NCBI RefSeq assembly: GCF_009761815.1
Contig: NZ_RWIN01000122.1
Coordinates: 1-64,000 of the forward strand
Direction: 5' to 3'
DNA from: Pseudomonas sp. PB120
GTDB taxonomy: Bacteria > Pseudomonadota > Gammaproteobacteria > Pseudomonadales > Pseudomonadaceae
Length of the DNA: 64,000 nucleotides
Position 1 is the stretch's first letter. Every line of letters starts with the position of its first letter. Under the pieces are notes generated by a model that did no database searches, was not told the origin of the DNA, and saw nothing but the letters and a program-made list of their open reading frames with translations. Below, piece by piece: positions 52,509-62,698 of the stretch. The position numbers and the translations under genes were made by a program.

Positions 52509-53219
52509 ATGCACATGACTCAACGCGAGGGTGCACTGGATCTGCTGAAGTGGCTGGCGGTGCTGTGCATGGTGCTCGATCACCTGCGATATGTCGGCTA
52601 TTCCGTTGATCTGCTGTATGTGCCCGGGCGTCTGGCGTTCCCGTGGTTTTGCCTGGCGATGGCGGCAAATTTGTCGCGTTCGCAAGCAGCGACCCATGAA
52701 TGGCACTATCTGGGTTGGCTGCTGTTGTTCAGTGCTGTCAGCGAAGTTCCTTACCGGTTGTTCATTCCTGATCACGACACCTTGAATGTGTTGCCTACAC
52801 TGGCTCTGGGCCTGCTGGTTGCCCGTGGATGGCAGGACAGGACGCTGCAATCGCGACTGCTCGCGATGGGTGCTTTGATCCTGGCGGGAGTGTTCTCCGG
52901 GCACTTGATGTTCGGCTTCTTTGGCGTGCTGTTGCCGCTGGCGACATTGTTGGTGATCCGGCGGCCCTGGTACGCCAGCCTCCTGCCGGGCGTGGTCTGC
53001 CTGGCGGCCAATCAATGGCACGTGCTGTATTACGCCGCCAAACTGGGCAACAGCGCCGCCGTCCCCGGCATCGTCGCGTGCCTGATTGCGCCATTGCTGG
53101 GACTGTTCCTGTTGCGACATGCACGACGCTTCCACCCGCCACCGATGCGGCGTTGGGCGTATGCGCTCTATCCCGCTCACTTCCTGCTTCTACTGCTCGT
53201 CCGCCAGATCGCCGCATAA
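52509..53219 (+). CDS. TraX-family membrane protein
   Basis: A 236-residue membrane protein of the TraX family. It starts LDLLKWLAVLCMVLDHLRYV, the TraX-typical opening, and has about seven hydrophobic segments (for example WLLLFSAVSEVPYRLF and HFLLLLLVRQIAA). TraX of the F plasmid acetylates pilin, but chromosomal homologues are of unknown function. It is located between ltaA and glyA, on the plus strand. There is no conjugation gene nearby. The ATG at 52509 or a second ATG two codons later may be used. Confidence 0.85.
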   Translation: MHMTQREGALDLLKWLAVLCMVLDHLRYVGYSVDLLYVPGRLAFPWFCLAMAANLSRSQAATHEWHYLGWLLLFSAVSEVPYRLFIPDHDTLNVLPTLALGLLVARGWQDRTLQSRLLAMGALILAGVFSGHLMFGFFGVLLPLATLLVIRRPWYASLLPGVVCLAANQWHVLYYAAKLGNSAAVPGIVACLIAPLLGLFLLRHARRFHPPPMRRWAYALYPAHFLLLLLVRQIAA

Positions 53220-53220
53220 C

Positions 53221-53314
53221 CCTGTAGGAGTGAGCCTGCTCGCGATGAGGCCATAACAGTCGGCAATGATGTTGCCTGACCCACCGCTATCGCGAGCAGG
53301 CTCGCTCCCACAGG
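53221..53314. repeat. REP pair between TraX-family gene and glyA
   Basis: Inverted units CCTGTAGGAGTGAGCCTGCT and its approximate complement lie directly after the TraX stop codon. Confidence 0.9.
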
Positions 53315-53501
53315 GTTCTTTGCCGGTTTGGGGAGTGTGTTCGGCATGCCATTTCCCGCCATGTCGTAAACGCACCTTTGCGTGGCGTCCGTAGGCATTT
53401 GACCTGTCTGCGCCGGTCATACCATCGCTATCAAAGGGCACTGCCGAAACGCCGTGCCTTACCGAGACGAATGGCGCACAGATGCCGCTGGGAGAGACGC
53501 G

Positions 53502-54755
<1,254 letters not shown>

Positions 54756-54778
54756 GCGCGGTTTTGGAGTAAATGACT

Positions 54779-56029
54779 ATGCAACGCTACTCAGGCTTCG
54801 GCCTCTTCAAACACTCCCTCAGCCATCACGAAAACTGGCAGAAAATGTGGCGCACGCCGACCCCTAAAAAGGTCTACGACGTGGTCATCGTCGGCGGCGG
54901 CGGGCACGGTCTCGCCACGGCCTACTACCTGGCGAAAGAGCACGGCATCACCAACGTGGCCGTGGTCGAAAAGGGCTGGCTGGGCGGCGGTAACACCGCG
55001 CGCAACACCACCATCGTTCGCTCCAACTACCTGTGGGACGAGTCGGCGCACCTGTACGAACACGCGATGAAACTGTGGGAAGGCCTGTCCCAGGACCTGA
55101 ACTACAACGTGATGTTCTCCCAGCGCGGCGTCTACAACCTGTGCCACACCCTGCAGGACATTCGTGATTCCGAGCGTCGTGTCAGCGCCAACCGCCTCAA
55201 CGGCGTGGACGGCGAACTGCTCGATGCCAAGCAAGTGGCGGACGAGATCCCGTACCTCGACTGCTCCAAGAACACCCGCTACCCGGTGATGGGCGCCACC
55301 GTCCAGCGCCGCGGCGGCGTGGCGCGTCACGATGCCGTGGCCTGGGGCTTTGCCCGTGCCGCTGACGCACTGGGCGTGGACCTGATCCAGCAGACCGAAG
55401 TGATCGGTTTCCGCAAGGAAAACGGCGTGTGCATCGGCGTTGAAACCAACAAGGGTTTCATCGGCGCCAAGCGTGTCGGCGTGGTCACGGCCGGTAACTC
55501 CGGGCACATGGCCAAGCTCGCCGGCTTCCGTCTGCCGATCGAATCCCACCCGCTGCAAGCGCTGGTGTCCGAGCCGATCAAGCCGATCATCGACAGCGTG
55601 ATCATGTCCAACGCCGTACACGGTTACATCAGCCAGTCCGACAAGGGCGACCTGGTGATCGGCGCCGGTATCGACGGCTACAACGGCTACGGCCAGCGTG
55701 GTTCGTACCCGGTGATCGAGCACACCATCCAGGCCATCGTCGAGATGTTCCCGGTGCTGTCCCGCGTACGCATGAACCGTCAGTGGGGCGGCATCGTCGA
55801 CACCACGCCGGATGCGTGCCCGATCATTTCGAAAACCCCGGTCCCGAACATGTTCTTCAACTGCGGTTGGGGCACCGGTGGCTTCAAGGCCACACCTGGC
55901 TCGGGCAACGTGTTTGCCGCAAGCCTGGCCAAGGGTGAAATGCACCCATTGGCCGCACCTTTCTCCATCGACCGTTTCCACAACGGTGCGTTGATCGATG
56001 AACACGGCGCTGCTGCGGTTGCCCACTAA
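54779..56029 (+). CDS. soxB: Sarcosine oxidase beta subunit SoxB
   Basis: A 416-residue flavoprotein subunit of heterotetrameric sarcosine oxidase. The FAD motif is VVIVGGGGHGLATAYYLAKE, and the sarcosine oxidation site lies on this subunit. The conserved RRGGVARHDAVAWGFARAAD contains a His at about residue 184 that may be the covalent FMN ligand. A start at the ATG 54779 (MQRYSGFGLF) fits homologues; the ATG six bases earlier is also possible. It is first of soxBDAG, 23 bases after the glyA stop. Product is glycine plus methylene-tetrahydrofolate or formaldehyde and peroxide. Confidence 0.96.
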   Translation: MQRYSGFGLFKHSLSHHENWQKMWRTPTPKKVYDVVIVGGGGHGLATAYYLAKEHGITNVAVVEKGWLGGGNTARNTTIVRSNYLWDESAHLYEHAMKLWEGLSQDLNYNVMFSQRGVYNLCHTLQDIRDSERRVSANRLNGVDGELLDAKQVADEIPYLDCSKNTRYPVMGATVQRRGGVARHDAVAWGFARAADALGVDLIQQTEVIGFRKENGVCIGVETNKGFIGAKRVGVVTAGNSGHMAKLAGFRLPIESHPLQALVSEPIKPIIDSVIMSNAVHGYISQSDKGDLVIGAGIDGYNGYGQRGSYPVIEHTIQAIVEMFPVLSRVRMNRQWGGIVDTTPDACPIISKTPVPNMFFNCGWGTGGFKATPGSGNVFAASLAKGEMHPLAAPFSIDRFHNGALIDEHGAAAVAH

Positions 56030-56043
56030 CAGGAGAAATCCCC

Positions 56044-56373
56044 ATGTTGCATATCTTCTGTCCTCACTGCGGCGAACTGCGCTCCGAAGAGGAATTCCAC
56101 GCATCCGGCCAGGCGCATATTCCGCGTCCACTGGATCCGAGCACCTGCACCGACGAGGAGTGGGGCGACTACATGTTCTTCCGCGATAACCCTCGCGGCC
56201 TGCACCACGAGCTGTGGGATCACGTTGCCGGTTGCCGTCAGTATTTCAACGTGACTCGCGACACCGTGACCTACGAGATTCTCGAAACCTACAAGATCGG
56301 CACCAAGCCGCAGTTCACCGACAAGACCGATAGCCCGAAAGCGGCCAGCACGGCTCTGGGAGAGAAGGTATGA
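56044..56373 (+). CDS. soxD: Sarcosine oxidase delta subunit SoxD
   Basis: A 109-residue zinc protein, the small structural subunit of heterotetrameric sarcosine oxidase. Zinc ligands C6 and C9 (FCPHCGELRS) and H60/C64 (WDHVAGCRQYF) are in place. AGGAGAAA lies upstream of the ATG. The stop overlaps the soxA start by 4 bases (ATGA), so the two subunits are translationally coupled. The C-terminal ~20 residues are variable. Confidence 0.95.
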   Translation: MLHIFCPHCGELRSEEEFHASGQAHIPRPLDPSTCTDEEWGDYMFFRDNPRGLHHELWDHVAGCRQYFNVTRDTVTYEILETYKIGTKPQFTDKTDSPKAASTALGEKV

Positions 56374-59300
56374 GCCAGATCAATCGCCTGTCCAACGGCG
56401 GACGGATCGACCGTAACAAAGTCCTGAGCTTCACCTTCAACGGCCAGAGCTACAAAGGCTTCGAAGGCGACTCGCTGGCCGCTGCACTGCTGGCCAACGG
56501 TGTCGATATCATCGGCCGCAGCTTCAAGTATTCCCGTCCGCGCGGCATCTTTGCTGCCGGCGCCGAAGAGCCGAACGCCGTGCTGCAGATCGGCGCGACC
56601 GAAGCCACGCAAATTCCGAACGTACGCGCCACGCAACAAGCGCTGTACCAGGGCCTGGTCGCCACCAGCACCAACGGCTGGCCAAGCGTGAACAACGACA
56701 TGATGGGCATTCTCGGTAAGGTCGGCGGCAAGCTGATGCCGCCGGGCTTCTACTACAAAACCTTCATGTACCCGCAATCGTTCTGGATGACTTACGAGAA
56801 GTACATCCGCAAGGCAGCCGGTCTTGGCCGCTCGCCGACCGAGAACGATCCGGACACCTACGACTACATGAACCAGCACTGCGACGTGCTGATCGTCGGC
56901 GGTGGCCCCGCTGGTCTGGCCGCTGCACTGGCGGCGGCCCGCAGCGGTGCCCGCGTGATCCTGGCCGATGAGCAGGAAGAGTTCGGCGGCAGCCTGCTCG
57001 ATTCCCGCGAAAGCCTCGACGGCAAGCCTGCCGTGGAGTGGGTCGCCAGCGTCATCTCCGAGCTGAAAAATACTCCGGACGTGCTGCTGTTGCCGCGCGC
57101 CACGGTCAACGGGTACCACGACCATAACTTCCTGACCATTCACGAGCGCCTGACCGATCACCTCGGCGACCGCGCACCGATTGGCCAGGTGCGTCAGCGC
57201 ATCCACCGGGTTCGCGCCAAGCGTGTGGTCCTGGCGACCGGCGCTCACGAGCGTCCACTGGTCTACGGCAACAACGACGTACCGGGCAACATGCTCGCCG
57301 GCGCCGTGTCGACTTACGTGCGCCGTTACGGCGTGGCACCGGGCAAGAAGCTGGTGCTGTCGACCAACAACGATCACGCCTATCGCGTTGCCCTGGATTG
57401 GCTCGACGCCAGCCTGCAAGTGGTGGCCATCGCCGACGCCCGCAGCAATCCGCGTGGCGCACTGGTAGAAGAAGCGCGCGCCAAAGGCATCCGCATCCTG
57501 ACCGGTAGCGCCGTGATCGAGGCCCGTGGCAGCAAGCATGTAACCGCTGCCCGCGTCGCCGCGATCGATGTCAAAGGACACAAAGTCACCAGCCCTGGCG
57601 AGTGGCTTGAATGCGACCTGGTGGCCAGCTCCGGCGGTTACAGCCCGGTGGTTCACCTGGCTTCGCACCTGGGCGGCAAGCCGATCTGGCGTGAAGACAT
57701 CCTCGGTTTCGTACCGGGCGAAGCACCACAGAAACGCGTGTGCGTCGGTGGTATCAACGGCGTCTACGGTCTCGCCGATTCGTTGGCCGATGGTTTTGAA
57801 GGCGGCGCTCGCGCGGCCAGTGAAGCCGGTTTCGGTGTGGTCGAAGGCACCCTGCCGAAAGCCCTGAGCCGTCTGGAAGAGCCGACGCTGGCGCTGTTCC
57901 AGGTGCCGCACGAAAAGAACACCGCACGGGCGCCGAAGCAATTCGTTGACCTGCAAAATGACGTCACCGCTGCCGCCATTGAACTGGCGACCCGCGAGGG
58001 CTTCGAGTCCGTCGAACACGTCAAGCGCTACACAGCACTAGGCTTCGGCACCGATCAGGGCAAGCTCGGCAACGTCAACGGCCTGGCCATCGCCGCTCGT
58101 TCGCTGAACGTGACCATCCCGCAGATGGGCACCACCATGTTCCGTCCGAACTACACGCCGGTGACTTTCGGCGCCGTGGCCGGTCGTCACTGTGGGCACA
58201 TCTTCGAGCCGGTTCGCCACACTGCGCTGCATCACTGGCACGTGAAAAATGGCGCCGAGTTCGAAGACGTCGGTCAGTGGAAACGTCCGTGGTACTTCCC
58301 GAAAAACGGTGAAGACCTGCACACGGCCGTGAAACGTGAATGCAAGGCCGTGCGCGACAGCGTGGGCCTGCTGGATGCGTCGACCCTGGGCAAAATCGAC
58401 ATTCAGGGTCCGGATGCGCGTGAATTTCTCAACCGCATCTATACCAACGCCTGGACCAAGCTCGACGTGGGCAAGGCCCGTTACGGCCTGATGTGCAAAG
58501 AAGACGGCATGGTCTTCGACGACGGCGTAACCGCCTGTCTCGCCGACAACCATTTCGTGATGACCACCACCACCGGCGGCGCTGCACGCGTGCTGCAATG
58601 GCTGGAAATCTACTCTCAGACCGAATGGCCAGAACTGAAGGTGTACTTCACCTCCGTGACGGACCACTGGGCAACCATGACCCTGTCCGGGCCGAACAGC
58701 CGCAAGCTGCTCAGCCAGGTCACCGACATCGACCTGAGCAACGAAGCCTTCCCGTTCATGACCTGGAAAGAAGGCCTGGTCGGCGGTGTGCCGGCGCGGG
58801 TGTTCCGGATTTCGTTTACCGGTGAGCTGTCGTACGAAGTCAACGTGCAAGCCGACTACGCCATGGGCGTGCTCGAGAAAATCGTCGAGGCCGGCAAGCA
58901 GTACAACCTGACGCCGTATGGCACTGAAACCATGCACGTGCTGCGGGCCGAGAAGGGCTTCATCATCGTCGGCCAGGACACTGACGGCTCGATGACCCCG
59001 GACGACCTGAACATGGGCTGGTGTGTCGGTCGCACCAAACCGTTCTCGTGGATCGGCTGGCGGGGGATGAACCGCGAGGACTGCGTGCGTGATCAACGCA
59101 AACAGCTGGTCGGCCTGAAGCCGATCGATCCGACCAAATGGCTGCCGGAAGGCGCGCAACTGGTGTTCAACACCAAGCAAGCGATTCCGATGAGCATGGT
59201 CGGTCACGTCACCTCCAGCTATGCCCACAACTCCCTTGGCTATTCGTTTGCCATGGGCGTGGTCAAGGGCGGCCTGAGCCGCCTGGGTGAGCGTGTGTTC

Positions 59301-59387
59301 GCACCGCTGGCCGACGGCAGCGTGATCGAGGCGGAAATCGTTTCTTCGGTGTTCTTCGATCCGAAAGGCGAACGCCAGAACATTTGA
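56370..59387 (+). CDS. soxA: Sarcosine oxidase alpha subunit SoxA
   Basis: A 1005-residue alpha subunit, the standard length (~965-1005). Domain order is an N-terminal ferredoxin-like region (VLSFTFNGQSYKGFEGDSLA), an FAD/NAD region with VLIVGGGPAGLAAALAAARSG at residues ~172-192, a linker, and a C-terminal aminomethyltransferase (GcvT-like) folate-binding domain with FRISFTGELSYEVNVQADY. The folate domain accepts the methyl group. It overlaps soxD. Substrate oxidation occurs with SoxB. The sequence shows no break. Confidence 0.97.
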   Translation: MSQINRLSNGGRIDRNKVLSFTFNGQSYKGFEGDSLAAALLANGVDIIGRSFKYSRPRGIFAAGAEEPNAVLQIGATEATQIPNVRATQQALYQGLVATSTNGWPSVNNDMMGILGKVGGKLMPPGFYYKTFMYPQSFWMTYEKYIRKAAGLGRSPTENDPDTYDYMNQHCDVLIVGGGPAGLAAALAAARSGARVILADEQEEFGGSLLDSRESLDGKPAVEWVASVISELKNTPDVLLLPRATVNGYHDHNFLTIHERLTDHLGDRAPIGQVRQRIHRVRAKRVVLATGAHERPLVYGNNDVPGNMLAGAVSTYVRRYGVAPGKKLVLSTNNDHAYRVALDWLDASLQVVAIADARSNPRGALVEEARAKGIRILTGSAVIEARGSKHVTAARVAAIDVKGHKVTSPGEWLECDLVASSGGYSPVVHLASHLGGKPIWREDILGFVPGEAPQKRVCVGGINGVYGLADSLADGFEGGARAASEAGFGVVEGTLPKALSRLEEPTLALFQVPHEKNTARAPKQFVDLQNDVTAAAIELATREGFESVEHVKRYTALGFGTDQGKLGNVNGLAIAARSLNVTIPQMGTTMFRPNYTPVTFGAVAGRHCGHIFEPVRHTALHHWHVKNGAEFEDVGQWKRPWYFPKNGEDLHTAVKRECKAVRDSVGLLDASTLGKIDIQGPDAREFLNRIYTNAWTKLDVGKARYGLMCKEDGMVFDDGVTACLADNHFVMTTTTGGAARVLQWLEIYSQTEWPELKVYFTSVTDHWATMTLSGPNSRKLLSQVTDIDLSNEAFPFMTWKEGLVGGVPARVFRISFTGELSYEVNVQADYAMGVLEKIVEAGKQYNLTPYGTETMHVLRAEKGFIIVGQDTDGSMTPDDLNMGWCVGRTKPFSWIGWRGMNREDCVRDQRKQLVGLKPIDPTKWLPEGAQLVFNTKQAIPMSMVGHVTSSYAHNSLGYSFAMGVVKGGLSRLGERVFAPLADGSVIEAEIVSSVFFDPKGERQNI

Positions 59388-59399
59388 TGGCCTCGGGAT

Positions 59400-59459
59400 C
59401 TGTGGGCTGGCGCCCACAGGGAAACGCGGTCGAATGTGGGAGCTAGCCTGCTGGCGATG
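59400..59459. repeat. REP remnant between soxA and soxG
   Basis: One unit TGTGGGAGCTAGCCTGCTGG and a half palindrome TGTGGGCTGGCGCCCACAG occupy the soxA-soxG gap. Confidence 0.8.
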
Positions 59460-59509
59460 ACGGCAGTGCAGCCCCACAGGAATCAACAGAATTCAGGAAC
59501 AGGTGCTTT

Positions 59510-60142
59510 ATGACCGCAGCCAATGTTTACCAACAACGCCCAACCACCGGGGCCAAGGCCGAGTCGTCGCTGCATCACGCCGACCTCGCCAGCCTGGTGG
59601 GCAAGGGTCGTAAAAGCGCCGGTGTGACCGTGCGTGAAAAGAAACTCCTCGGCCACCTGACCATTCGTGGCGATGGCCACGATGCCGCGTTCGCCGCCGG
59701 CGTGCACAAGGCGCTGGGCATCGAATTGCCGAGCGCGCTGACCGTCGTGATCAAAGGCGAAACCAGCCTGCAATGGATGGGGCCGGATGAATGGCTGCTG
59801 ATCGTGCCGACCGGTGAAGAATTCGCCGCCGAGCAAAAACTCCGTGAAGCGCTGGGCGACTTGCACATCGCAATCACCAACGTCAGCGGCGGCCAGCAGA
59901 TTCTCGAATTGAGCGGTCCGAACGTGCGTCAGGTGCTGATGAAGTCCACCAGCTACGACGTGCACCCGAACAGCTTCCCGGTCGGCAAGGCCGTCGGCAC
60001 AGTGTTCGCCAAGTCGCAGCTGGTGATCCGCCATACCGCCGAAGACACCTGGGAACTGTTGATTCGTCGCAGCTTCTCGGATTACTGGTGGTTGTGGTTG
60101 CAGGATGCTTCGGCCGAGTACGGGTTGAGCGTCCAGGCGTAA
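59510..60142 (+). CDS. soxG: Sarcosine oxidase gamma subunit SoxG
   Basis: A 210-residue gamma subunit of heterotetrameric sarcosine oxidase, usual length ~200. Features include VTVREKKLLGHLTIRGDGHD, the folate-like WMGPDEWLLIVPTGEE and VRQVLMKSTSYDVHPNSF. The fold resembles GcvT-like aminomethyltransferases but this subunit has no known catalytic site. Fourth gene of soxBDAG, separated from soxA by 122 bases that include a REP remnant. GAACAGGTGC precedes the ATG. Confidence 0.94.
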   Translation: MTAANVYQQRPTTGAKAESSLHHADLASLVGKGRKSAGVTVREKKLLGHLTIRGDGHDAAFAAGVHKALGIELPSALTVVIKGETSLQWMGPDEWLLIVPTGEEFAAEQKLREALGDLHIAITNVSGGQQILELSGPNVRQVLMKSTSYDVHPNSFPVGKAVGTVFAKSQLVIRHTAEDTWELLIRRSFSDYWWLWLQDASAEYGLSVQA

Positions 60143-60161
60143 TTCGGTGCATGACTGCTTT

Positions 60162-60294
60162 TGTGGCGAGGGAGCTTGCTCCCGCTCGGCTGCGTAGCAG
60201 TCGTAAAACCTGATTCCGTGTTCCTCCAGCAGGAACGCGGATGTTGATTTTGGGGCTGCTTCGCAACCCAGCGGGAGCAAGCTCCCTCGCCACA
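60162..60294. repeat. REP pair between soxG and purU
   Basis: Inverted units TGTGGCGAGGGAGCTTGCTC with the GGCTGCGTAGCAGTCGTAAA internal tail. Confidence 0.92.
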
Positions 60295-60337
60295 AGGTTC
60301 TCTTTGATCACGATGTAGCAGCAGGAGTCACCGCACT

Positions 60338-61195
60338 ATGAGCCGCGCACCAGACACATGGATTCTGACCGCCGACTGCCCCAGCGTTCTCGGCACCGTG
60401 GACGCGGTGACGCGCTTTCTGTTCGAGCAGGGCTGCTACGTCACTGAGCACCACTCCTTCGATGACCGGCTCTCCGGGCGGTTCTTCATCCGCGTGGAAT
60501 TCCGTCAGCCCGACGGCTTCGTCGAGGAAGCCTTCCGCGCCGGCCTTGAAGAGCGTGGCCAAGCCTTCGGCATGAACTTCGAGCTGACCGCGCCGAACTA
60601 CCGGCCGAAAGTGGTGATCATGGTTTCCAAGGCCGATCACTGCCTCAACGATTTGCTCTACCGCCAGCGCATCGGCCAGTTGTCGATGGACGTGGCCGCC
60701 GTGGTCTCCAACCACCCGGACCTCAAGCCGCTGGCCGACTGGCACCAGATTCCGTACTACCACTTCCCGCTGGACCCGAACGACAAGCCGTCGCAAGAGC
60801 GTCAGGTGTTGCAGGTCATCGAAGAGTCTGGCGCCGAACTGGTGATCCTTGCCCGCTACATGCAGGTCCTGTCGCCGGAGCTGTGCCGCAAACTCGACGG
60901 CAAGGCGATCAACATTCACCACTCCCTGCTGCCCGGTTTCAAAGGCGCCAAGCCGTATCACCAGGCCTACAACAAAGGCGTGAAACTGGTGGGAGCCACG
61001 GCGCACTACATCAACAACGACCTGGACGAAGGACCGATCATTGCCCAGGGCGTGGAGGTGGTGGACCACAGTCATTACCCGGAAGATTTGATCGCCAAGG
61101 GGCGGGATATCGAGGGGCTGACATTGGCGCGGGCCGTTGGTTATCACATTGAAAGAAGGGTGTTCCTCAACGCTAACAGGACAGTCGTTCTTTAG
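60338..61195 (+). CDS. purU: Formyltetrahydrofolate deformylase PurU
   Basis: A 285-residue enzyme that hydrolyses 10-formyl-THF to THF and formate. The N-terminal ACT domain (residues ~8-85, ILTADCPSVLGTVDAVTRFL) is followed by the formyltransferase domain with catalytic N192, H194 (AINIHHSLLPGFKGAKPY) and D230 (DEGPII). With FdhA it drains methyl groups: methylene-THF formed by sarcosine oxidase is oxidised to formyl-THF and released as formate. It is located 195 bases after soxG; a REP pair intervenes. A good ribosome-binding site (AGCAGGAG) precedes the ATG. Confidence 0.96.
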   Translation: MSRAPDTWILTADCPSVLGTVDAVTRFLFEQGCYVTEHHSFDDRLSGRFFIRVEFRQPDGFVEEAFRAGLEERGQAFGMNFELTAPNYRPKVVIMVSKADHCLNDLLYRQRIGQLSMDVAAVVSNHPDLKPLADWHQIPYYHFPLDPNDKPSQERQVLQVIEESGAELVILARYMQVLSPELCRKLDGKAINIHHSLLPGFKGAKPYHQAYNKGVKLVGATAHYINNDLDEGPIIAQGVEVVDHSHYPEDLIAKGRDIEGLTLARAVGYHIERRVFLNANRTVVL

Positions 61196-61200
61196 ATTGC

Positions 61201-61291
61201 TATCGCCAGCAGGCTAGCTTCCACAGGGTTTTGGGTTGTTCACACACGATGTATCCACCCGAATCATTGTGGGAGCCAGCCTGCTGGCGAT
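61201..61291. repeat. REP pair between purU and fdhA
   Basis: Inverted units ATCGCCAGCAGGCTAGCTTC and GTGGGAGCCAGCCTGCTGGC, with the first slightly degenerate. Confidence 0.9.
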
Positions 61292-61395
61292 GGGGCCCTT
61301 ACCGGCAACACAAGAAACAGCATCTGTACCCGAGCATTTAACGCGCTGCCTGCCTGGGCAACGCGGTTCCATAAAAACAACAGCGAGGTGAAAGC

Positions 61396-62595
61396 ATGTC
61401 TGGCAATCGTGGTGTGGTGTATCTCGGCGCTGGCAAGGTCGAAGTTCAGAAAATCGACTATCCGAAAATGCAGGATCCGCGTGGCAGGAAGATCAACCAC
61501 GCCGTCATCCTGCGTGTGGTTTCCACCAACATCTGTGGCTCCGACCAGCACATGGTGCGCGGCCGTACCACCGCTCAAACCGGTCTGGTGCTGGGGCACG
61601 AAATCACCGGTGAAGTGATCGAGAAGGGCAGCGACGTCGAGAACCTGCAGATCGGCGACCTGGTGTCCGTTCCGTTCAACGTGGCGTGCGGGCGCTGCCG
61701 TTCCTGCAAGGAAATGCACACGGGTGTCTGCCTCAGCGTTAACCCGGCCCGCCCGGGCGGTGCTTATGGTTACGTCGACATGGGCGACTGGACCGGTGGC
61801 CAGGCTGAATACGCGATGGTGCCGTACGCCGACTTCAACCTGCTCAAGCTTCCTGATCGCGATCGCGCGATGGAAAAAATCCGCGACCTGACCTGCCTCT
61901 CCGACATCCTGCCAACCGGTTACCACGGCGCAGTGACCGCCGGCGTTGGTCCTGGTAGCACGGTTTATATCGCGGGTGCCGGCCCGGTCGGTCTGGCTGC
62001 TGCGGCTTCCGCTCGCCTGCTGGGCGCGGCGGTGGTGATCATCGGCGACGTCAACACCGTCCGTTTGGCACACGCCAAGGCGCAGGGTTTCGAAATCGCT
62101 GACCTGTCCCTCGACACGCCGCTGCACGAGCAAATCGCGGCGCTACTGGGCGAACCCGAAGTGGATTGCGCCGTCGACGCCGTGGGCTTCGAAGCGCGCG
62201 GTCATGGCCATGACGGCGTGAAACACGAAGCTCCGGCCACCGTGCTCAACTCGCTGATGGGCGTGGTCCGTGTGGCCGGCAAAATCGGTATCCCGGGCCT
62301 GTACGTGACCGAAGATCCAGGTGCCGTGGACGCCGCCGCAAAAATGGGCAGCCTGAGCATTCGTTTCGGTCTGGGCTGGGCCAAATCCCACAGCTTCCAC
62401 ACCGGCCAGACGCCAGTGATGAAGTACAACCGCCAGCTGATGCAGGCGATCATGTGGGACCGTATCAACATCGCCGAAGTGGTGGGCGTGCAGGTGATCA
62501 GTCTGGATCAGGCACCGCAAGGTTATGGCGAGTTCGATGCGGGCGTGCCTAAGAAGTTTGTGATTGATCCGCATAAGTTGTTTAGTGCGGCGTAG
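61396..62595 (+). CDS. fdhA: Glutathione-independent formaldehyde dehydrogenase FdhA
   Basis: A 399-residue zinc-dependent medium-chain dehydrogenase that oxidises formaldehyde to formate with NAD+ and no glutathione. Catalytic zinc ligands are C47 (NICGSDQH) and H68 (GHE), and the structural zinc cysteines are C98, C101, C104 and C112 (CGRCRSCKEMHTGVC). The NAD motif is AGAGPVGLAAAASARLLGA. Length ~399 matches P. putida FDH. It detoxifies formaldehyde from GbcAB, DgcAB and sarcosine oxidation. GCGAGGTG precedes the ATG; the intrinsic terminator at 62611-62636 follows. Confidence 0.97.
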   Translation: MSGNRGVVYLGAGKVEVQKIDYPKMQDPRGRKINHAVILRVVSTNICGSDQHMVRGRTTAQTGLVLGHEITGEVIEKGSDVENLQIGDLVSVPFNVACGRCRSCKEMHTGVCLSVNPARPGGAYGYVDMGDWTGGQAEYAMVPYADFNLLKLPDRDRAMEKIRDLTCLSDILPTGYHGAVTAGVGPGSTVYIAGAGPVGLAAAASARLLGAAVVIIGDVNTVRLAHAKAQGFEIADLSLDTPLHEQIAALLGEPEVDCAVDAVGFEARGHGHDGVKHEAPATVLNSLMGVVRVAGKIGIPGLYVTEDPGAVDAAAKMGSLSIRFGLGWAKSHSFHTGQTPVMKYNRQLMQAIMWDRINIAEVVGVQVISLDQAPQGYGEFDAGVPKKFVIDPHKLFSAA

Positions 62596-62610
62596 TTACT
62601 TTAGTGGAAA

Positions 62611-62636
62611 GGAGCGACAGGGTGTCGCTCCTTTTT
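62611..62636 (+). terminator. Intrinsic terminator of fdhA
   Basis: The 9-bp stem GGAGCGACA / TGTCGCTCC with a GGG loop is followed by five T, 16 bases after the fdhA stop. Confidence 0.95.
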
Positions 62637-62698
62637 GTTAGCTAGGTGCTTCAGTCTGTATAGACGGTGAAATATACATTCGTCATTTGCAGTGGAAA

